This document shows, in pieces, positions 36,101-41,139 of a stretch of DNA of 64,000 nucleotides; position 1 is the first letter of the stretch; every line of letters begins with the position of its first letter. The translations under genes and the position numbers were made by a program. The notes under the pieces were generated by a model. That model saw only the letters and a program-made list of their open reading frames with translations. It did not search any database and was not told where the DNA came from. Source of the stretch: Sceloporus undulatus (taxonomy: Eukaryota; Chordata; Lepidosauria; Squamata; Phrynosomatidae); NCBI RefSeq assembly GCF_019175285.1, contig NC_056526.1:123058964-123122963 (forward strand). The letters are read 5' to 3'.

Positions 36101-37639
36101 ATGGTACTGTACTTAGGGCGGAAAAATGAAATGAACACATATAGGATGGGTGACACTTGGCTGAATGAGACTACATGTGAAAGGGATCTGGGAGTCCAAG
36201 TAGACCACAAATTGAACATGAGCCAACAGTGCGATGCGGCAGCTAACAAGGCCAATGCGATTTTAGTCTGCATCAATAGAAGTATAGTGTCTAGATCAAG
36301 GGAAGTAATAGTGACTCTATAATAGTAATAGTAATTCTGCTCTGGTCAGACCCCATCTGGAATATTGTGTCCAGTTCTGGGCACCACAATTTAAAAAGGA
36401 TGTTGAGAAACTGGAGCGTGTCCAAAGGAGGGCGACCAAAATGGTGAAGGGTCTGGAAACCATGCCCTATGAGGAATGCCTTAGGGAGCTGGGGATGTTT
36501 AGCCTGGAAAAGAGAAGGCCAAGAGCTGATATGATAGACCTGTTTAAATATTTTAAGGGATGTCATATTGAGGAGGGAGCTATCTTGTTTTCTGCTGCTC
36601 CAGAGACTAGGACCCAGAGCAATGGATGCAAGCTGCAGGAAAAGAGATTCCACCTCCACATTAGGAGGAATACCCTGGCAGTAATGGCTGTTCGACAGTG
36701 GAACACACTCCCTCGGAGTGTAGTGTACTCTGCTTCTTTGGAGGTCTTTAAACAGAGGCTGGATGGCCATCTGTCGGGGATGCTTTGATTTAGATTTTCT
36801 GCATGGCAGGGGTTTGGACTGGATGGCCCTTGCGGTCTCTTCCAACTCTATGATTCTATGATCTCCTTATATGCTGTCTTCCAGTGGTCACAGACTGACT
36901 TTGTATCATTACAGGATACACTTGGGTTTACACCAAAAAACAAGAGAAGTAAGTGACAAATGAAAGGAAGTTCCAAAATGTCATGCAGGTGTGTGTACAC
37001 AAACATACCTTACTACAGTCTTGTATAACAAATCTAACTTATCCCGCTTGCAAACAACCCAATGAGAACTAAACATGCCCAAAGACAGCCAGCTTGATGT
37101 AGTGGTTTGAGTGTTGGACTATGACTCTGGAGACCAGGTTTTGAATTCCTGTTCAGCCATGGAAATCCACTGGGTGACCTTGGGCAAGTTGCCTTCTCTC
37201 AGCATCAGAGGAGGGCAAAGGCAAACCCCCATCAACAAATTATGTCAAGAAAACCCTATGATAGGTTCACCTTAGAGTTACTATAAGTTGGAAATAACTT
37301 GAGGATGCATAACAACATGCCCAATATGTTAGGTCAGACTAAACTTGACTCATGGCTTCATGTAACATATCTGAAATGGCTTTTCCACCTATAGAACCCG
37401 CACCTATTCAGCTTAAGAAAAGTGCTTCTGAGAATATAGTTGTTCAGTCACAGAGATGTATTTCTGAGACCATGCATACTGTAATCAAGAACCGAAGGAT
37501 GCTTCTAGAGCAATTTTACAAAGAGGAGGAAATGAAGGGTAACAACAGAACACCAATGAATGATGTGCTCCCTGCTGTACAACAGGTTGGTGTTGTTTTT
37601 TGTTCTACTTTACCAAGTTTATTGTCTGAAGGAATTTGA
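4406..37639 (+). CDS. Ten-exon gene for a three-Myb/SANT-domain (trihelix) protein, about 654 aa
   Basis: Coding exons: 4406-4784, 10465-10551, 12305-12784, 14097-14186, 14286-14390, 20492-20575, 30142-30213, 32024-32383, 34240-34302, 37395-37639. They sum to 1965 nt with no internal stop, and every junction is phase 1 with GT-AG borders. Three Myb/SANT-like domains lie at about residues 7-96, 194-283 and 457-546. Each has HW near its start, E-V-K/R-A-L, RNK, a DWKQCR block followed by KYKNLK and EY, and E-L/I-D-A/C-IL at the end. Domains 1 and 2 are roughly 60% identical by hand count. Such domains bind DNA, as in ZSCAN20/ZSCAN29 and the MSANTD proteins, so a nuclear regulator is likely. Linkers are acidic, with IKEE and IKQE SUMO-type motifs. 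I see no zinc finger, SCAN or transposase domain. Start chosen at 4406 (A at -3, G at +4). Upstream untranslated exons are not identified. The gene probably sits inside PPAT intron 1, antisense. Confidence 0.82.
4785..6330. other. Intron 1 of the three-SANT gene, first part
   Basis: AT-rich, no repeat recognised apart from a G-rich run near 4930. No exon seen. Confidence 0.5.
6331..6430. repeat. Short palindromic interspersed repeat
   Basis: GTCCTCCAGATACGG ... GCATAGCCAATGGTCAGGAA ... CCTTGCAGTCCAGCAA. Related ~100-bp copies at 7905-8020, 31167-31270, 43400-43520, 43560-43670 and 44630-44720 share the AGCATxGCCAATGG core or the CTGGGAGxTGxAGTC arms. Confidence 0.5.
6465..6678 (-). mobile_element. 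tRNA-derived SINE (CAACAACAA-tail family)
   Basis: Reverse orientation: GTGTGCCTTCAAG ... GGTTTTCTTGGCAAGATTTG ... GTTTCATGGCTCAGTGGGG ... ACTATGCCAC. Same family as about a dozen copies in this window. Confidence 0.8.
6705..7180 (+). mobile_element. L2-clade LINE 3' end
   Basis: The frame at 6722-6976 encodes the ORF2 C-terminus: GPGYLRERLSLHN, RAFSAVAPSLWNALPEEVR, AFKKALKTHLFQQAYP. A 3' untranslated part follows and ends in an (ATT)n tail. 5'-truncated. Confidence 0.8.
7180..7231. repeat. (ATT)n microsatellite
   Basis: About 17 ATT units forming the tail of the L2 fragment. Confidence 0.95.
8729..8945 (-). mobile_element. 5S rRNA-derived SINE
   Basis: The part at about 8841-8935 is the reverse complement of 5S rRNA: GCCTACAGCAC, TCTCCCATCCAAGTACTAAC, CTGCTTAGCTTCCAAGATCA. 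The remainder (ATGTGCCTTCAAGCTGCC...) is a body shared with other squamate SINEs. Old and diverged. Confidence 0.85.
9843..10016 (+). mobile_element. tRNA-derived SINE (CAACAACAA tail)
   Basis: GAGCCAGTGTGGCAT ... GGCCATGGAAAGTCCATTGG ... GAAATGACTTTAAGGCACAC, then (CAA)n. Directly abuts a Bov-B-type fragment. Confidence 0.8.
10017..10302 (+). mobile_element. Bov-B/RTE LINE 3' end
   Basis: One frame encodes MRLSYFGLIMRRHGSLEKT, then RKRGRPHPTWIDSI and RVTWRSLIHGV, the typical C-terminal end of RTE/Bov-B ORF2. The element ends GGCAGTTAACAACAACAAAC. Confidence 0.75.
10465..10551 (+). CDS. Three-SANT gene, exon 2 (acidic linker)
   Basis: An 87-nt phase 1-1 exon after acceptor ACATCTTCCAG and before donor TTAG|GTAATG. 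It encodes an acidic stretch with LDDEEDAP, then a hydrophobic/Cys segment (LLFISHCRPIQL). No domain is recognised. Phase and splice sites fit both neighbours. Confidence 0.75.
   Translation: MKSQLHWTMRKMLLQIRYFLFPTAGPFS
10806..11000. mobile_element. Possible fragment of the same MITE family
   Basis: CTGGCCCAAAAAGGAGCTGC ... CAATTGGGGCCAGAGCGGCC shares composition and short blocks with the 15.3- and 40.4-kb repeats. Weak. Confidence 0.3.
11005..12304. other. Intron 2 of the three-SANT gene, second part
   Basis: Unique-looking sequence, with a dispersed-repeat scrap near 11700-11760 (CCACTTCCTCAGACCTG) and a poly-C run near 11972. Confidence 0.45.
12305..12784 (+). CDS. Three-SANT gene, exon 3 (SANT domain 2)
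   Basis: A 480-nt phase 1-1 exon, about residues 156-315. A Ser/Thr/Pro-rich lead of about 38 residues precedes the second Myb/SANT-like domain (GGKHWTVNEV to ELDAIL). An Asn-rich polar tail follows. Acceptor CTCAATGCAG; donor AAAAG|GTACGA. This is the clearest copy of the domain. Confidence 0.88.
12985..13370 (-). mobile_element. L2-clade LINE 3' end
   Basis: On the - strand the tail GGCATACAAATCAAATAAAT follows sequence similar to 51590-51660 (GCAGCCACTGAGAAGG-type block; here GTAGCCACTGAGAAGG). No open frame. Confidence 0.6.
13735..14010 (-). mobile_element. Tigger/MER2-like DNA transposon relict, second copy
   Basis: Same order of blocks as 1500-1825, from the TTTGATAGT / CAAACATTGTTTC region to GGTCCCAAGCATTTTGAATA. 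Ends close to exon 4 of the three-SANT gene. Confidence 0.55.
14097..14186 (+). CDS. Three-SANT gene, exon 4 (acidic/Ser linker)
   Basis: A 90-nt phase 1-1 exon bounded by acceptor TTTCATCTAG and donor GCAG|GTAAAT. It encodes AGEEDSVSNASEDLG then a basic KRKTKD patch that could act in nuclear import. It resembles exon 7 in its D/E-S-x-S-x-A-S-E pattern, so the linkers may themselves be duplicated. Confidence 0.75.
14286..14390 (+). CDS. Three-SANT gene, exon 5 (linker with SUMO-type motif)
   Basis: A 105-nt phase 1-1 exon, only 99 nt after exon 4, with acceptor GTACTTATAG and a strong donor TTAG|GTGAGT. The peptide is polar and Asn-rich and ends KENIKEEVTDLG. IKEE fits the psi-K-x-E sumoylation consensus; use of the site is inferred only. 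Confidence 0.78.
15268..15536. mobile_element. MITE related to the 34.6 and 40.4 kb copies
   Basis: Left end AGGGGTGAAACAAGCC, right end GGTCTGTTTCGCTCCTT; GC-rich centre with GCGGCCCCAATCTGCC. Inverted ends resemble those at 21278 and 34606. Confidence 0.55.
15958..16210. mobile_element. Tigger-like MITE, copy 1, 253 bp
   Basis: Ends CAGTGGTGCCTCGGG and its exact inverse, with TA on each side (15956-15957, 16211-16212) as in Tc1/mariner-pogo elements. The interior is filled with repeated TACGAAA motifs in both orientations. Not protein-coding. Confidence 0.85.
16213..18654. other. Intron 5 of the three-SANT gene, middle part
   Basis: Mostly unique AT-rich sequence. A SINE fragment lies at 17638 and a G/C-rich CCT-rich stretch of unknown origin at 18230-18550. 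No exon recognised. Confidence 0.45.
17638..17775 (-). mobile_element. tRNA-derived SINE, partial
   Basis: GTTGTGTACCTTCATGTCAT ... TTGCCATTGCCTTCC ... GAGGCGGAGAGAGTCTGGCT in reverse orientation. Confidence 0.7.
18655..20165 (+). mobile_element. Non-LTR LINE (family not recognised), 5'-truncated
   Basis: Two overlapping frames (18742-19173 and 18990-19997) are offset at a poly-T run near 19130, a frameshift. RT motifs: GVRQGCVLAPILFN, LLLYADDVVILS (catalytic YADD intact), INYSKTKII. C-terminal CHCDEKAVETLEHIFLYC is a zinc-knuckle-like end. A tail with GACCGAATAAAATTC closes it. Well preserved, so fairly young. Confidence 0.88.
20492..20575 (+). CDS. Three-SANT gene, exon 6 (acidic linker with SUMO-type motif)
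   Basis: An 84-nt phase 1-1 exon with acceptor ACTTTATGCAG and consensus donor GTAG|GTAAGT. It encodes VIPEDDDSTHATPD and then QIKQEPIEV. IKQEP is a classic sumoylation motif of transcription regulators. Confidence 0.8.
21074..21119. repeat. (CT)n(CA)n microsatellite
   Basis: A CT run passes directly into a CA run, in intron 6 of the three-SANT gene. Confidence 0.95.
21278..21488. mobile_element. MITE with 26-bp inverted ends
   Basis: GGGCTTGAACAGACAGGCCA at the left and TGGCCTGTCTGTTCAGGCCC at the right are near-perfect inverses, with ATC beside both ends as a possible duplication. The interior also has inverted blocks (AGAGTCCAGAAGCC / GGCTTCTGTCCTCT). Superfamily not certain. Confidence 0.75.
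21645..21782 (+). mobile_element. tRNA-derived SINE, partial
   Basis: CAGCCATAGAAACTCACTGG ... GGGCAAGTCACACACTTTCA ... GAAATGACTTGCACACAACA. The tRNA-like head is missing. Confidence 0.7.
21790..24194. other. Intron 6 of the three-SANT gene, repeat-poor part
   Basis: No gene or repeat family recognised. Unremarkable AT-rich sequence. Confidence 0.5.
24195..24478 (+). mobile_element. CR1 LINE 3' end
   Basis: GGATGCAAGCTACAGCAAAA, TGGAACACACTCCCTCAGAG, GGAGGTCTTTAAACAGAGGC, and the octamer tail ATTCTATG repeated. The short frame at 24143-24388 encodes the CR1 ORF2 C-terminus. Confidence 0.9.
25210..25715 (+). mobile_element. Bov-B/RTE LINE 3' end, second copy
   Basis: Broken frames give MYGCEN, FEMWCWRKVLRIL and HHEKAKT, typical of the RTE/Bov-B C-terminus. 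Its last bases (ACCATGAGTTAGGGCTGACT, then TGAGGGCAGTTAA) are similar to the 3' ends of the tRNA SINEs here. Ends in a (CA)n run. Confidence 0.75.
25720..30141. other. Intron 6 of the three-SANT gene, long repeat-free part
   Basis: About 4.4 kb in which I see no transposon copy, unlike nearly every other stretch of this size here. No exon recognised. A candidate place for conserved non-coding elements. Confidence 0.4.
30142..30213 (+). CDS. Three-SANT gene, exon 7 (acidic linker)
   Basis: A 72-nt phase 1-1 exon after a T-rich acceptor (ATTTTTTACAG) with consensus donor ATAG|GTAAGT. It encodes DDDSISTASEGVPGF and more, similar to exons 4 and 6. About 9.6 kb of intron precedes it. Confidence 0.78.
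   Translation: MMIPSAQLQRVCLDSQCLKRYLG
30630..30862 (-). mobile_element. tRNA-derived SINE, nearly full
   Basis: Reverse orientation from (GTT)n GTGTGTCTTCAAGTTG through CCCAGTGGGTTTCATGGCTG to CATCACACTGGCT. It lies between exons 7 and 8 of the three-SANT gene. Confidence 0.8.
31040..31126 (+). mobile_element. Short Tigger-like end fragment, second copy
   Basis: AGCATCCATGGATTTGGGTA ... CCCCAGTGGATACTAAGG ... CCACTATA matches the fragment at 3500-3592 block by block. Confidence 0.4.
31511..31819 (+). mobile_element. tRNA-derived SINE interrupted by a hAT MITE
   Basis: AGCCAGCATGTTGTAGTGGT ... GGAAACCCACTAGGTGACC on the left of the MITE, GTCTCCATAAGTCAG ... ACACAACAACAACAA on the right. 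Removing the 111-bp MITE and one 8-bp repeat restores a continuous SINE. Confidence 0.85.
31659..31769. mobile_element. hAT MITE, 111 bp, nested in a SINE
   Basis: The terminal inverted repeats CAGTGGTTCTCAACCTT and AAGGTTGAGAACCACTG flank 111 bp. A perfect 8-bp duplication CCTTAGGG lies on both sides (31651-31658, 31770-31777). It splits the tRNA-type SINE at 31511-31819, so it is younger than that SINE. Confidence 0.9.
31881..31926 (+). pseudogene. Truncated U2 snRNA retrocopy
   Basis: ATCGTTTCTTGGCCTTTTGG, then CTAAGATCAAGTGTAGT, is the first 37 nt or so of U2 snRNA with two changes. A 14-nt duplication AATCTAGCTTAATA flanks it (31868-31881, 31927-31940), the mark of LINE-mediated insertion. 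Just upstream of exon 8 of the three-SANT gene. Confidence 0.88.
32024..32383 (+). CDS. Three-SANT gene, exon 8 (SANT domain 3)
   Basis: A 360-nt phase 1-1 exon (about residues 433-552) after a long pyrimidine tract ending TTCTTCAG; donor CCCCAG|GTATGC. The third Myb/SANT-like domain runs from GKHWCDNEV to EIDCIL. Cys replaces the Thr after HW, and the linker before the final helix is shorter than in domains 1 and 2, so it is the most diverged copy. Confidence 0.87.
32502..32690 (-). mobile_element. tRNA-derived SINE, partial, with (GTT)n tail
   Basis: (GTT)n GTGTGCCCTCAAGCCATTTC ... TTGCCATTGCCTTCCCCTGA. It begins about 120 nt after exon 8 of the three-SANT gene. Confidence 0.75.
33290..33590 (+). 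mobile_element. Probable L2/CR1-type 3' untranslated fragment
   Basis: GAGGTCCAACTGGCACCTAT ... TTTAGAGAATCCTTTGCGGC ... then T-rich sequence. Resembles LINE 3' ends but I cannot assign it firmly. A CR1 end follows immediately. Confidence 0.35.
33596..33745 (+). mobile_element. CR1 LINE 3' end, short
   Basis: GAGTCTCCTTTCTTGGAGGT ... GGACTGGATGGCCCTTGCGG ... ATGATTCTATGAT. Confidence 0.9.
34240..34302 (+). CDS. Three-SANT gene, exon 9 (Thr-rich, basic end)
   Basis: A 63-nt phase 1-1 exon: a TVTDVTTDTP stretch, then a basic SAKRKS patch and LEEG. Acceptor TTTGTAAAG; donor GAAG|GTAAGA. The SPIN element at 34370 sits just 67 nt into the following intron. Confidence 0.75.
34370..34565. mobile_element. 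SPIN-type hAT transposon, non-autonomous, 196 bp
   Basis: Begins CAGTGGTTTTCAACCTGTGG, ends AAGGTTGAAAACCACTG, and is flanked by a perfect 8-bp duplication ATGTAGAG (34362-34369 and 34566-34573). The interior (GTCACGACCCCTTTAGGGGT; GCGGGTCACCACAACATGAG) matches the SPIN (Space Invaders) family known for horizontal transfer among tetrapods. It sits in intron 9 of the three-SANT gene. Confidence 0.9.
34606..34858. mobile_element. MITE, same family
   Basis: Left AGGGCTGAATCAATGGCCC-like end, right GCTGTCTGTTTCAGCCCT. Internal inverted blocks around CTCCTATTTGGAG. Confidence 0.55.
35085..35332 (+). mobile_element. tRNA-derived SINE, second type
   Basis: GTGGCACAGTGGTTAAATGC ... ACTCAGGCTTGCATTCTTCC ... 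ACACTTTGTAAACCACTTAG ... TGCTATTGCTAT. Its tRNA-like head differs from the CAACAACAA family. Upstream of the candidate microexon. Confidence 0.7.
35372..35395 (+). CDS. Candidate 24-nt Cys-rich microexon of the three-SANT gene
   Basis: The preceding pyrimidine-rich acceptor (CTCTCTGTGTAG) and following donor (GTAAGC) are both strong. The 24 nt are phase 1-1 compatible and would insert DCCGCNCV between exons 9 and 10 without disturbing the frame. Four cysteines in eight residues is unusual. It lies between a SINE and a CR1 copy, so chance splice-like sequence is possible. No transcript evidence is available. Confidence 0.4.
35528..36863 (+). mobile_element. CR1 LINE, 5'-truncated, with reverse transcriptase
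   Basis: Conceptual pieces include QHGFQGKKSCQTNLISFFDK, VYLDFSKAFDRVPHDIL, GVPQGSVLGPVLFNIFIND and RDLGVQVDHKLNMSQQC, then the C-terminus RRPRADMIDLFKY. The catalytic box reads FDDD where YADD/FADD is usual. An in-frame TAA (about 35826) and a stop near 36321 show it is inactive. Ends with the CR1 octamer tail. Confidence 0.92.
37086..37316 (+). mobile_element. tRNA-derived SINE, nearly full
   Basis: AGCCAGCTTGATGTAGTGGT ... ACTGGGTGACCTTGGGCAAG ... GAAATAACTTGAGGATGCAT, then AACAAC. Ends about 80 nt before the last exon of the three-SANT gene. Confidence 0.8.
37395..37639 (+). CDS. Three-SANT gene, last exon (predicted helical C-terminus)
   Basis: After acceptor CACCTATAG the frame runs 81 residues to a TGA at 37637-37639. 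It includes a probably helical stretch from SETMHTVIKNRRMLLEQFYK into EEEM, which could mediate oligomerisation. An internal CAACAG|GTTGGT could be a weak donor, in which case the last 20 residues (from VGVVFC) would be intronic and another exon would follow. An AATAAA at 37873 favours termination here. Confidence 0.7.
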
Positions 37640-39285
37640 AAGAACTCTCAGATGACAGCATTGAAAGGGTAGCAGCTAGCAACCCACGGATCCCTAGATC
37701 ATGCGTCTTCTTATTTTAATAATATCTGCTACCAATTAACATGAGGAACAGTCTTACTGTTTGAGGATAGATTGTTTGTAGTATCATAATATCAGTTATA
37801 TAGATCCCCTAGTCACATGACTGCATTTTTTACTTTGAAAGGTGTTCCACTTTTTAAAATAACAAATTTTGAAATAAAATATTCCAGATTGAGACACAAA
37901 TAACTTTATACATGTAAAATCAGTGGGTTGGATCTACACTTAGTCACATTTACAGTAGCTTAAATAGTTTAGTGGGGATTACATTTGTCTCAGCATACTT
38001 AGGCCCTACTCTATTTATCTGCTTTAAGTAATGGACCTGATGAAAACTTGTTCCAACCTTGTTTCTAATTAATTGGTTAATTTAGAGAAGCCTACTAAAG
38101 TCTTCTTTCAACTTTCCAGACTAAGGATTTCCTCTAGTTTTTTTCCTATTTTATAGGGCCATTCAGATTTTTATCTTGCTTTCTAACTACTTCTTAACCA
38201 GTTACTTATTTACTGACCTTTTCTTCTAGATGGGCTTTATCAGTAACGATAGTGCTAAACTACTATCGGTTTTTCTTGATATCTATTTAGTAGTTGCAAA
38301 ATATCTCTGCACAGCAAAAAAAAAAAAGGGGGGGTTGTTGCAAGGTTCATCAAGAAACAAATATCAATGCAATTTAGGGATTCCATAAAGATTTTTTACT
38401 CTTCTGCCCATTCTCCTGAATAAATTTACTCAAAACATATTTTAAGTAAACTAAACTACTTTGCTTAAAATGACAAAACATGCATTTTGGTTAGGATAAA
38501 CTGTGTCAAATCTAATTTCATTTTAAGTTCCTTCCCTACTCATATGTTCAAGTTACTGTAAGCTAATTGCCACTTGTCTGTAGCAATGTCATCTTTTGAG
38601 ACTTGTAGAATTTGGCTACTTTAAAGAAATGAATGAAGGGAGATGGCAAAAGGGGTTTTACTCCTGTTCCCCATTTGTTCTGTTTAATGTAAAAAGTTAA
38701 CATGCACAGGCCTTTATAGCTGTACTGGTAAGCACATATCTGATGAAGATGCACACATATATGAGTTGGTCCTTATTCCACTGCACCCATATATGGAGTT
38801 TCCAGGGATACAATATAATTTCCAGTAAGATTTTCATCACTGTCAATTGGCTAGCAGAGAAACTGACCACAATTAGCAGCATCCTGCCTCTTTTAATTAG
38901 AAGACAGTATACAAACAGGACAGCAGCTTCCTGAATTTTAAATCTGATCAAAGTTAAACAGCAGTCCGTTCCCTCTGAACTCCAAGAAAAACTAAGTACC
39001 AATTCTCCAACTGTTTAGGTCTCAATCCAGAGAATAAGCCATATTTAACTCTTACAGAAATCAAATGGAAAAGCTTAGTAAATGAATCCTAAATCCCACT
39101 GCTCTTAATAAGACTGTAGCAAAGTGAATTTTTACTGTATCAGAAACTCAGTTTGAATACTGGGCAGAATATTCTATACTCTTGCAAGTAAGATTTATGG
39201 TTTCCTCAAGGGAAAAATCATGTCTCGGCAGAGGCAACATCCAGTTTTAATTATTTTAAACTGTAGTTTAAAATATTCATTTTAC
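37640..39285. other. 3' flank of the three-SANT gene
   Basis: Probable 3' untranslated region to about 37.9 kb, then unique AT-rich sequence. A short A-run followed by GGGGGGG lies near 38320. Confidence 0.4.
37873..37878 (+). terminator. Candidate polyadenylation signal of the three-SANT gene
   Basis: AATAAA about 234 nt after the TGA, in AT-rich sequence. Such hexamers are common by chance; the position is what makes it plausible. Confidence 0.4.
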
Positions 39286-39341
39286 CAAAGATGATCTTCT
39301 GGGCTTCCACTGACAGAGTTTTAGCAGTGTTTCCAAATAAC
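39286..39341 (-). CDS. Orphan internal exon-like segment, 56 nt
   Basis: On the - strand acceptor CCATTTTTTCAG and donor CTTTG|GTAAAA enclose 56 nt. One frame reads LFGNTAKTLSVEAQKIIF with no stop. It would lie downstream of the 39925-40029 segment but does not join it, because that segment ends in a stop. Unrecognised; low confidence. Confidence 0.22.
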
Positions 39342-39924
39342 CTGAAAAAATGGCAAGTAATACAGTAATATACTTGTGATATCAGATGAGACAATCTATC
39401 TCTTCAAATGAATAGTGAAAGGATTTTAAAAAACCCTTACATTCTGAAGTGAAGTTACAGTATTTATCTTCAGCAATAATAGGAAGCGGAGGCTGAGATA
39501 TAACAGAGAACAAGAACTATGTATTGTTTCTGTAACAGTGGTTGAAGAAAAATCTAGAGTATATATTTCCCACTCATTCCTGACAAATTTCACTTATTCT
39601 AGTGAAATTTATCATATATATTGACTGCCAAAATGTTCTGACTAGGAGGAAGAAGAATGTGTTCAGAAACATGCTTAATCAGTGGACATCCCATTCCTGC
39701 CAAAAAGTTCTCAAAATGGAGTATGTTTTGGAAAAAATTAACAAGCCCAAAGCTTGTTCCAAAATGCATGTTGCAGAATTGTCTGGGTCAAGGACTCACA
39801 TGACGTTTTTTCTTTTATTGATTAACGTGGATGAAATGCCTGAAGTAGGATGTTAATAATATAGCCTCAGTCCTCTTTCTTCGCTGGGCATCCTAGTTTT
39901 ATAATATGTTTTATAAGTATCCAA

Positions 39925-40029
39925 TTATCTCCCATATTTGCAGATAGCAAAATAGTCTTCAATTTCTTTTATAGTTCTGCGCATGTATTCAGTCCAGATG
40001 TTAATGTCTGGAGAACAGTAGGGGGTTTT
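39925..40029 (-). CDS. Orphan terminal exon-like segment, 34 codons
   Basis: On the - strand a strong pyrimidine-rich acceptor (TTTCTTTTCTTTTTAG) is followed by an open frame, KTPYCSPDINIWTEYMRRTI then KEIEDYFAICKYGR and TAA. The pattern C-S-P...W..YM followed by a charged helix loosely recalls a chemokine C-terminal exon, but too few residues precede the Cys for a usual chemokine boundary. No partner exon was found. Function unknown; it may be chance. Confidence 0.3.
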   Translation of the reverse strand, partial: KTPYCSPDINIWTEYMRRTIKEIEDYFAICKYGR

Positions 40030-40079
40030 CTAAAAAGAAAAGAAATGCTAATTTCAGTGGCTTCAGTAAAAGGTTGATG

Positions 40080-40235
40080 TTATTGTTGTTGTTTGCCTTA
40101 AAGTCCTTTTCTGACTTATGGCAATCCTCCTAAGGTGAACCTGTCATGGGGTTTTCTTGACAAGATTTGTTCAGAGGCAGTTTGTCATTGCTTTGTCTTG
40201 AGACTGAGAGGTATGATTTGCCCAAGGTCGCTCAG
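40080..40235 (-). mobile_element. tRNA-derived SINE, partial
   Basis: TTATTGTTGTTGTTTGCCTT ... CATGGGGTTTTCTTGACAAG ... TTTGCCCAAGGTCGCTCAGG. Confidence 0.75.
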
Positions 40236-40372
40236 GAGCTACTGCCAAAACACACACACACAAGTAGCTCCAGTAACAGGATTATTAATACTTTAAAACT
40301 GCAGAGTTCACACCATTTACCGAGGAGTGAGCTCCAGTAATGCCAATGGCACTTAGCCATTAGTAGATTTTG

Positions 40373-40735
40373 GGGCTGTACAGACAGCCCTGAAGGGGCG
40401 GCCTCCAGCCACCCCTTTTACAGCCAGATCAGGGCTGCGGCAACCGCATGCCATGGCCCTGATCTGGCCTTTCCAGGGTGCAAAAAGGAGATGCAAAAAG
40501 CACCCTGGGAAGGGCGTGATATCCACAGCACCATGGCTTTATGGAGCTCCTTCAGTGTGGCATCATGCAGATACAGTGCTAGAGGAATGCCGTGACACCG
40601 TGCGCTGTGGCACATGGCATCACGCCACCCTGGGGGCAGAGCTGGGGTGTGTGTGTGTGTTGTGTAGACGCTATGCCCCAACTCTGCCCCAACCCGGCCC
40701 AAACTATCGGTCTGCACAAGGCCACAATCAGATTG
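40373..40735. mobile_element. GC-rich MITE-like repeat
   Basis: GGGGCTGTACAGACAGCCC start, then CAGATCAGGGCTGCGGCAAC ... TGGCCCTGATCTGGCC (internal inversion). The sequence resembles the 15.3-kb element. Confidence 0.5.
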
Positions 40736-40802
40736 CACTGTAAACGATTCTGTTTTTAAGCATATGATATGGAGTAGAAGACATTGTGTACAATATTCAG
40801 AA

Positions 40803-41131
40803 GGATGCAGAGGCTCAGTGGTTAAGAGGCTGACTCTGACGAGTGCAAGATTAGCAATTTGAGGCCCAAATGCTGCATGATGGAGTGAGCTCCCACCACT
40901 AGTCCCAGCTTCTGTCAACCTAGCAGTTCAAAATCATGTAAAAAGGCAAGTAGATAAATAGATACCACTTTGGTGGGAAGGTAACAGTGTTTTGTGCAGT
41001 CATGTTGGCCACATGACCACAGAGTTGTCCTTGACAACGCTGGTTCTTTGGCTTAGTAATGGAGATGAGCACCGCCCCCTACAGTTGGACATGTCTTGAC
41101 AACCTTGTCAAAAGGAAATACCTTTACCTTT
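40803..41131 (+). mobile_element. Sauria-type SINE
   Basis: GAGGCTCAGTGGTTAAGAGG ... AACCTAGCAGTTCAAAATCA ... AAGTAGATAAATAGATACC ... TGGCCACATGACCACAGAGT ... ACCTTTACCTTTA. The body order is that of the squamate Sauria SINE, which uses Bov-B for mobility. Confidence 0.85.
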
Positions 41132-41139
41132 ACAATATT

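Noticed and set aside
40418-40918. 166-codon - strand frame
   Set aside because: It overlaps a GC-rich MITE-like repeat and the Sauria SINE, so it is repeat-derived.
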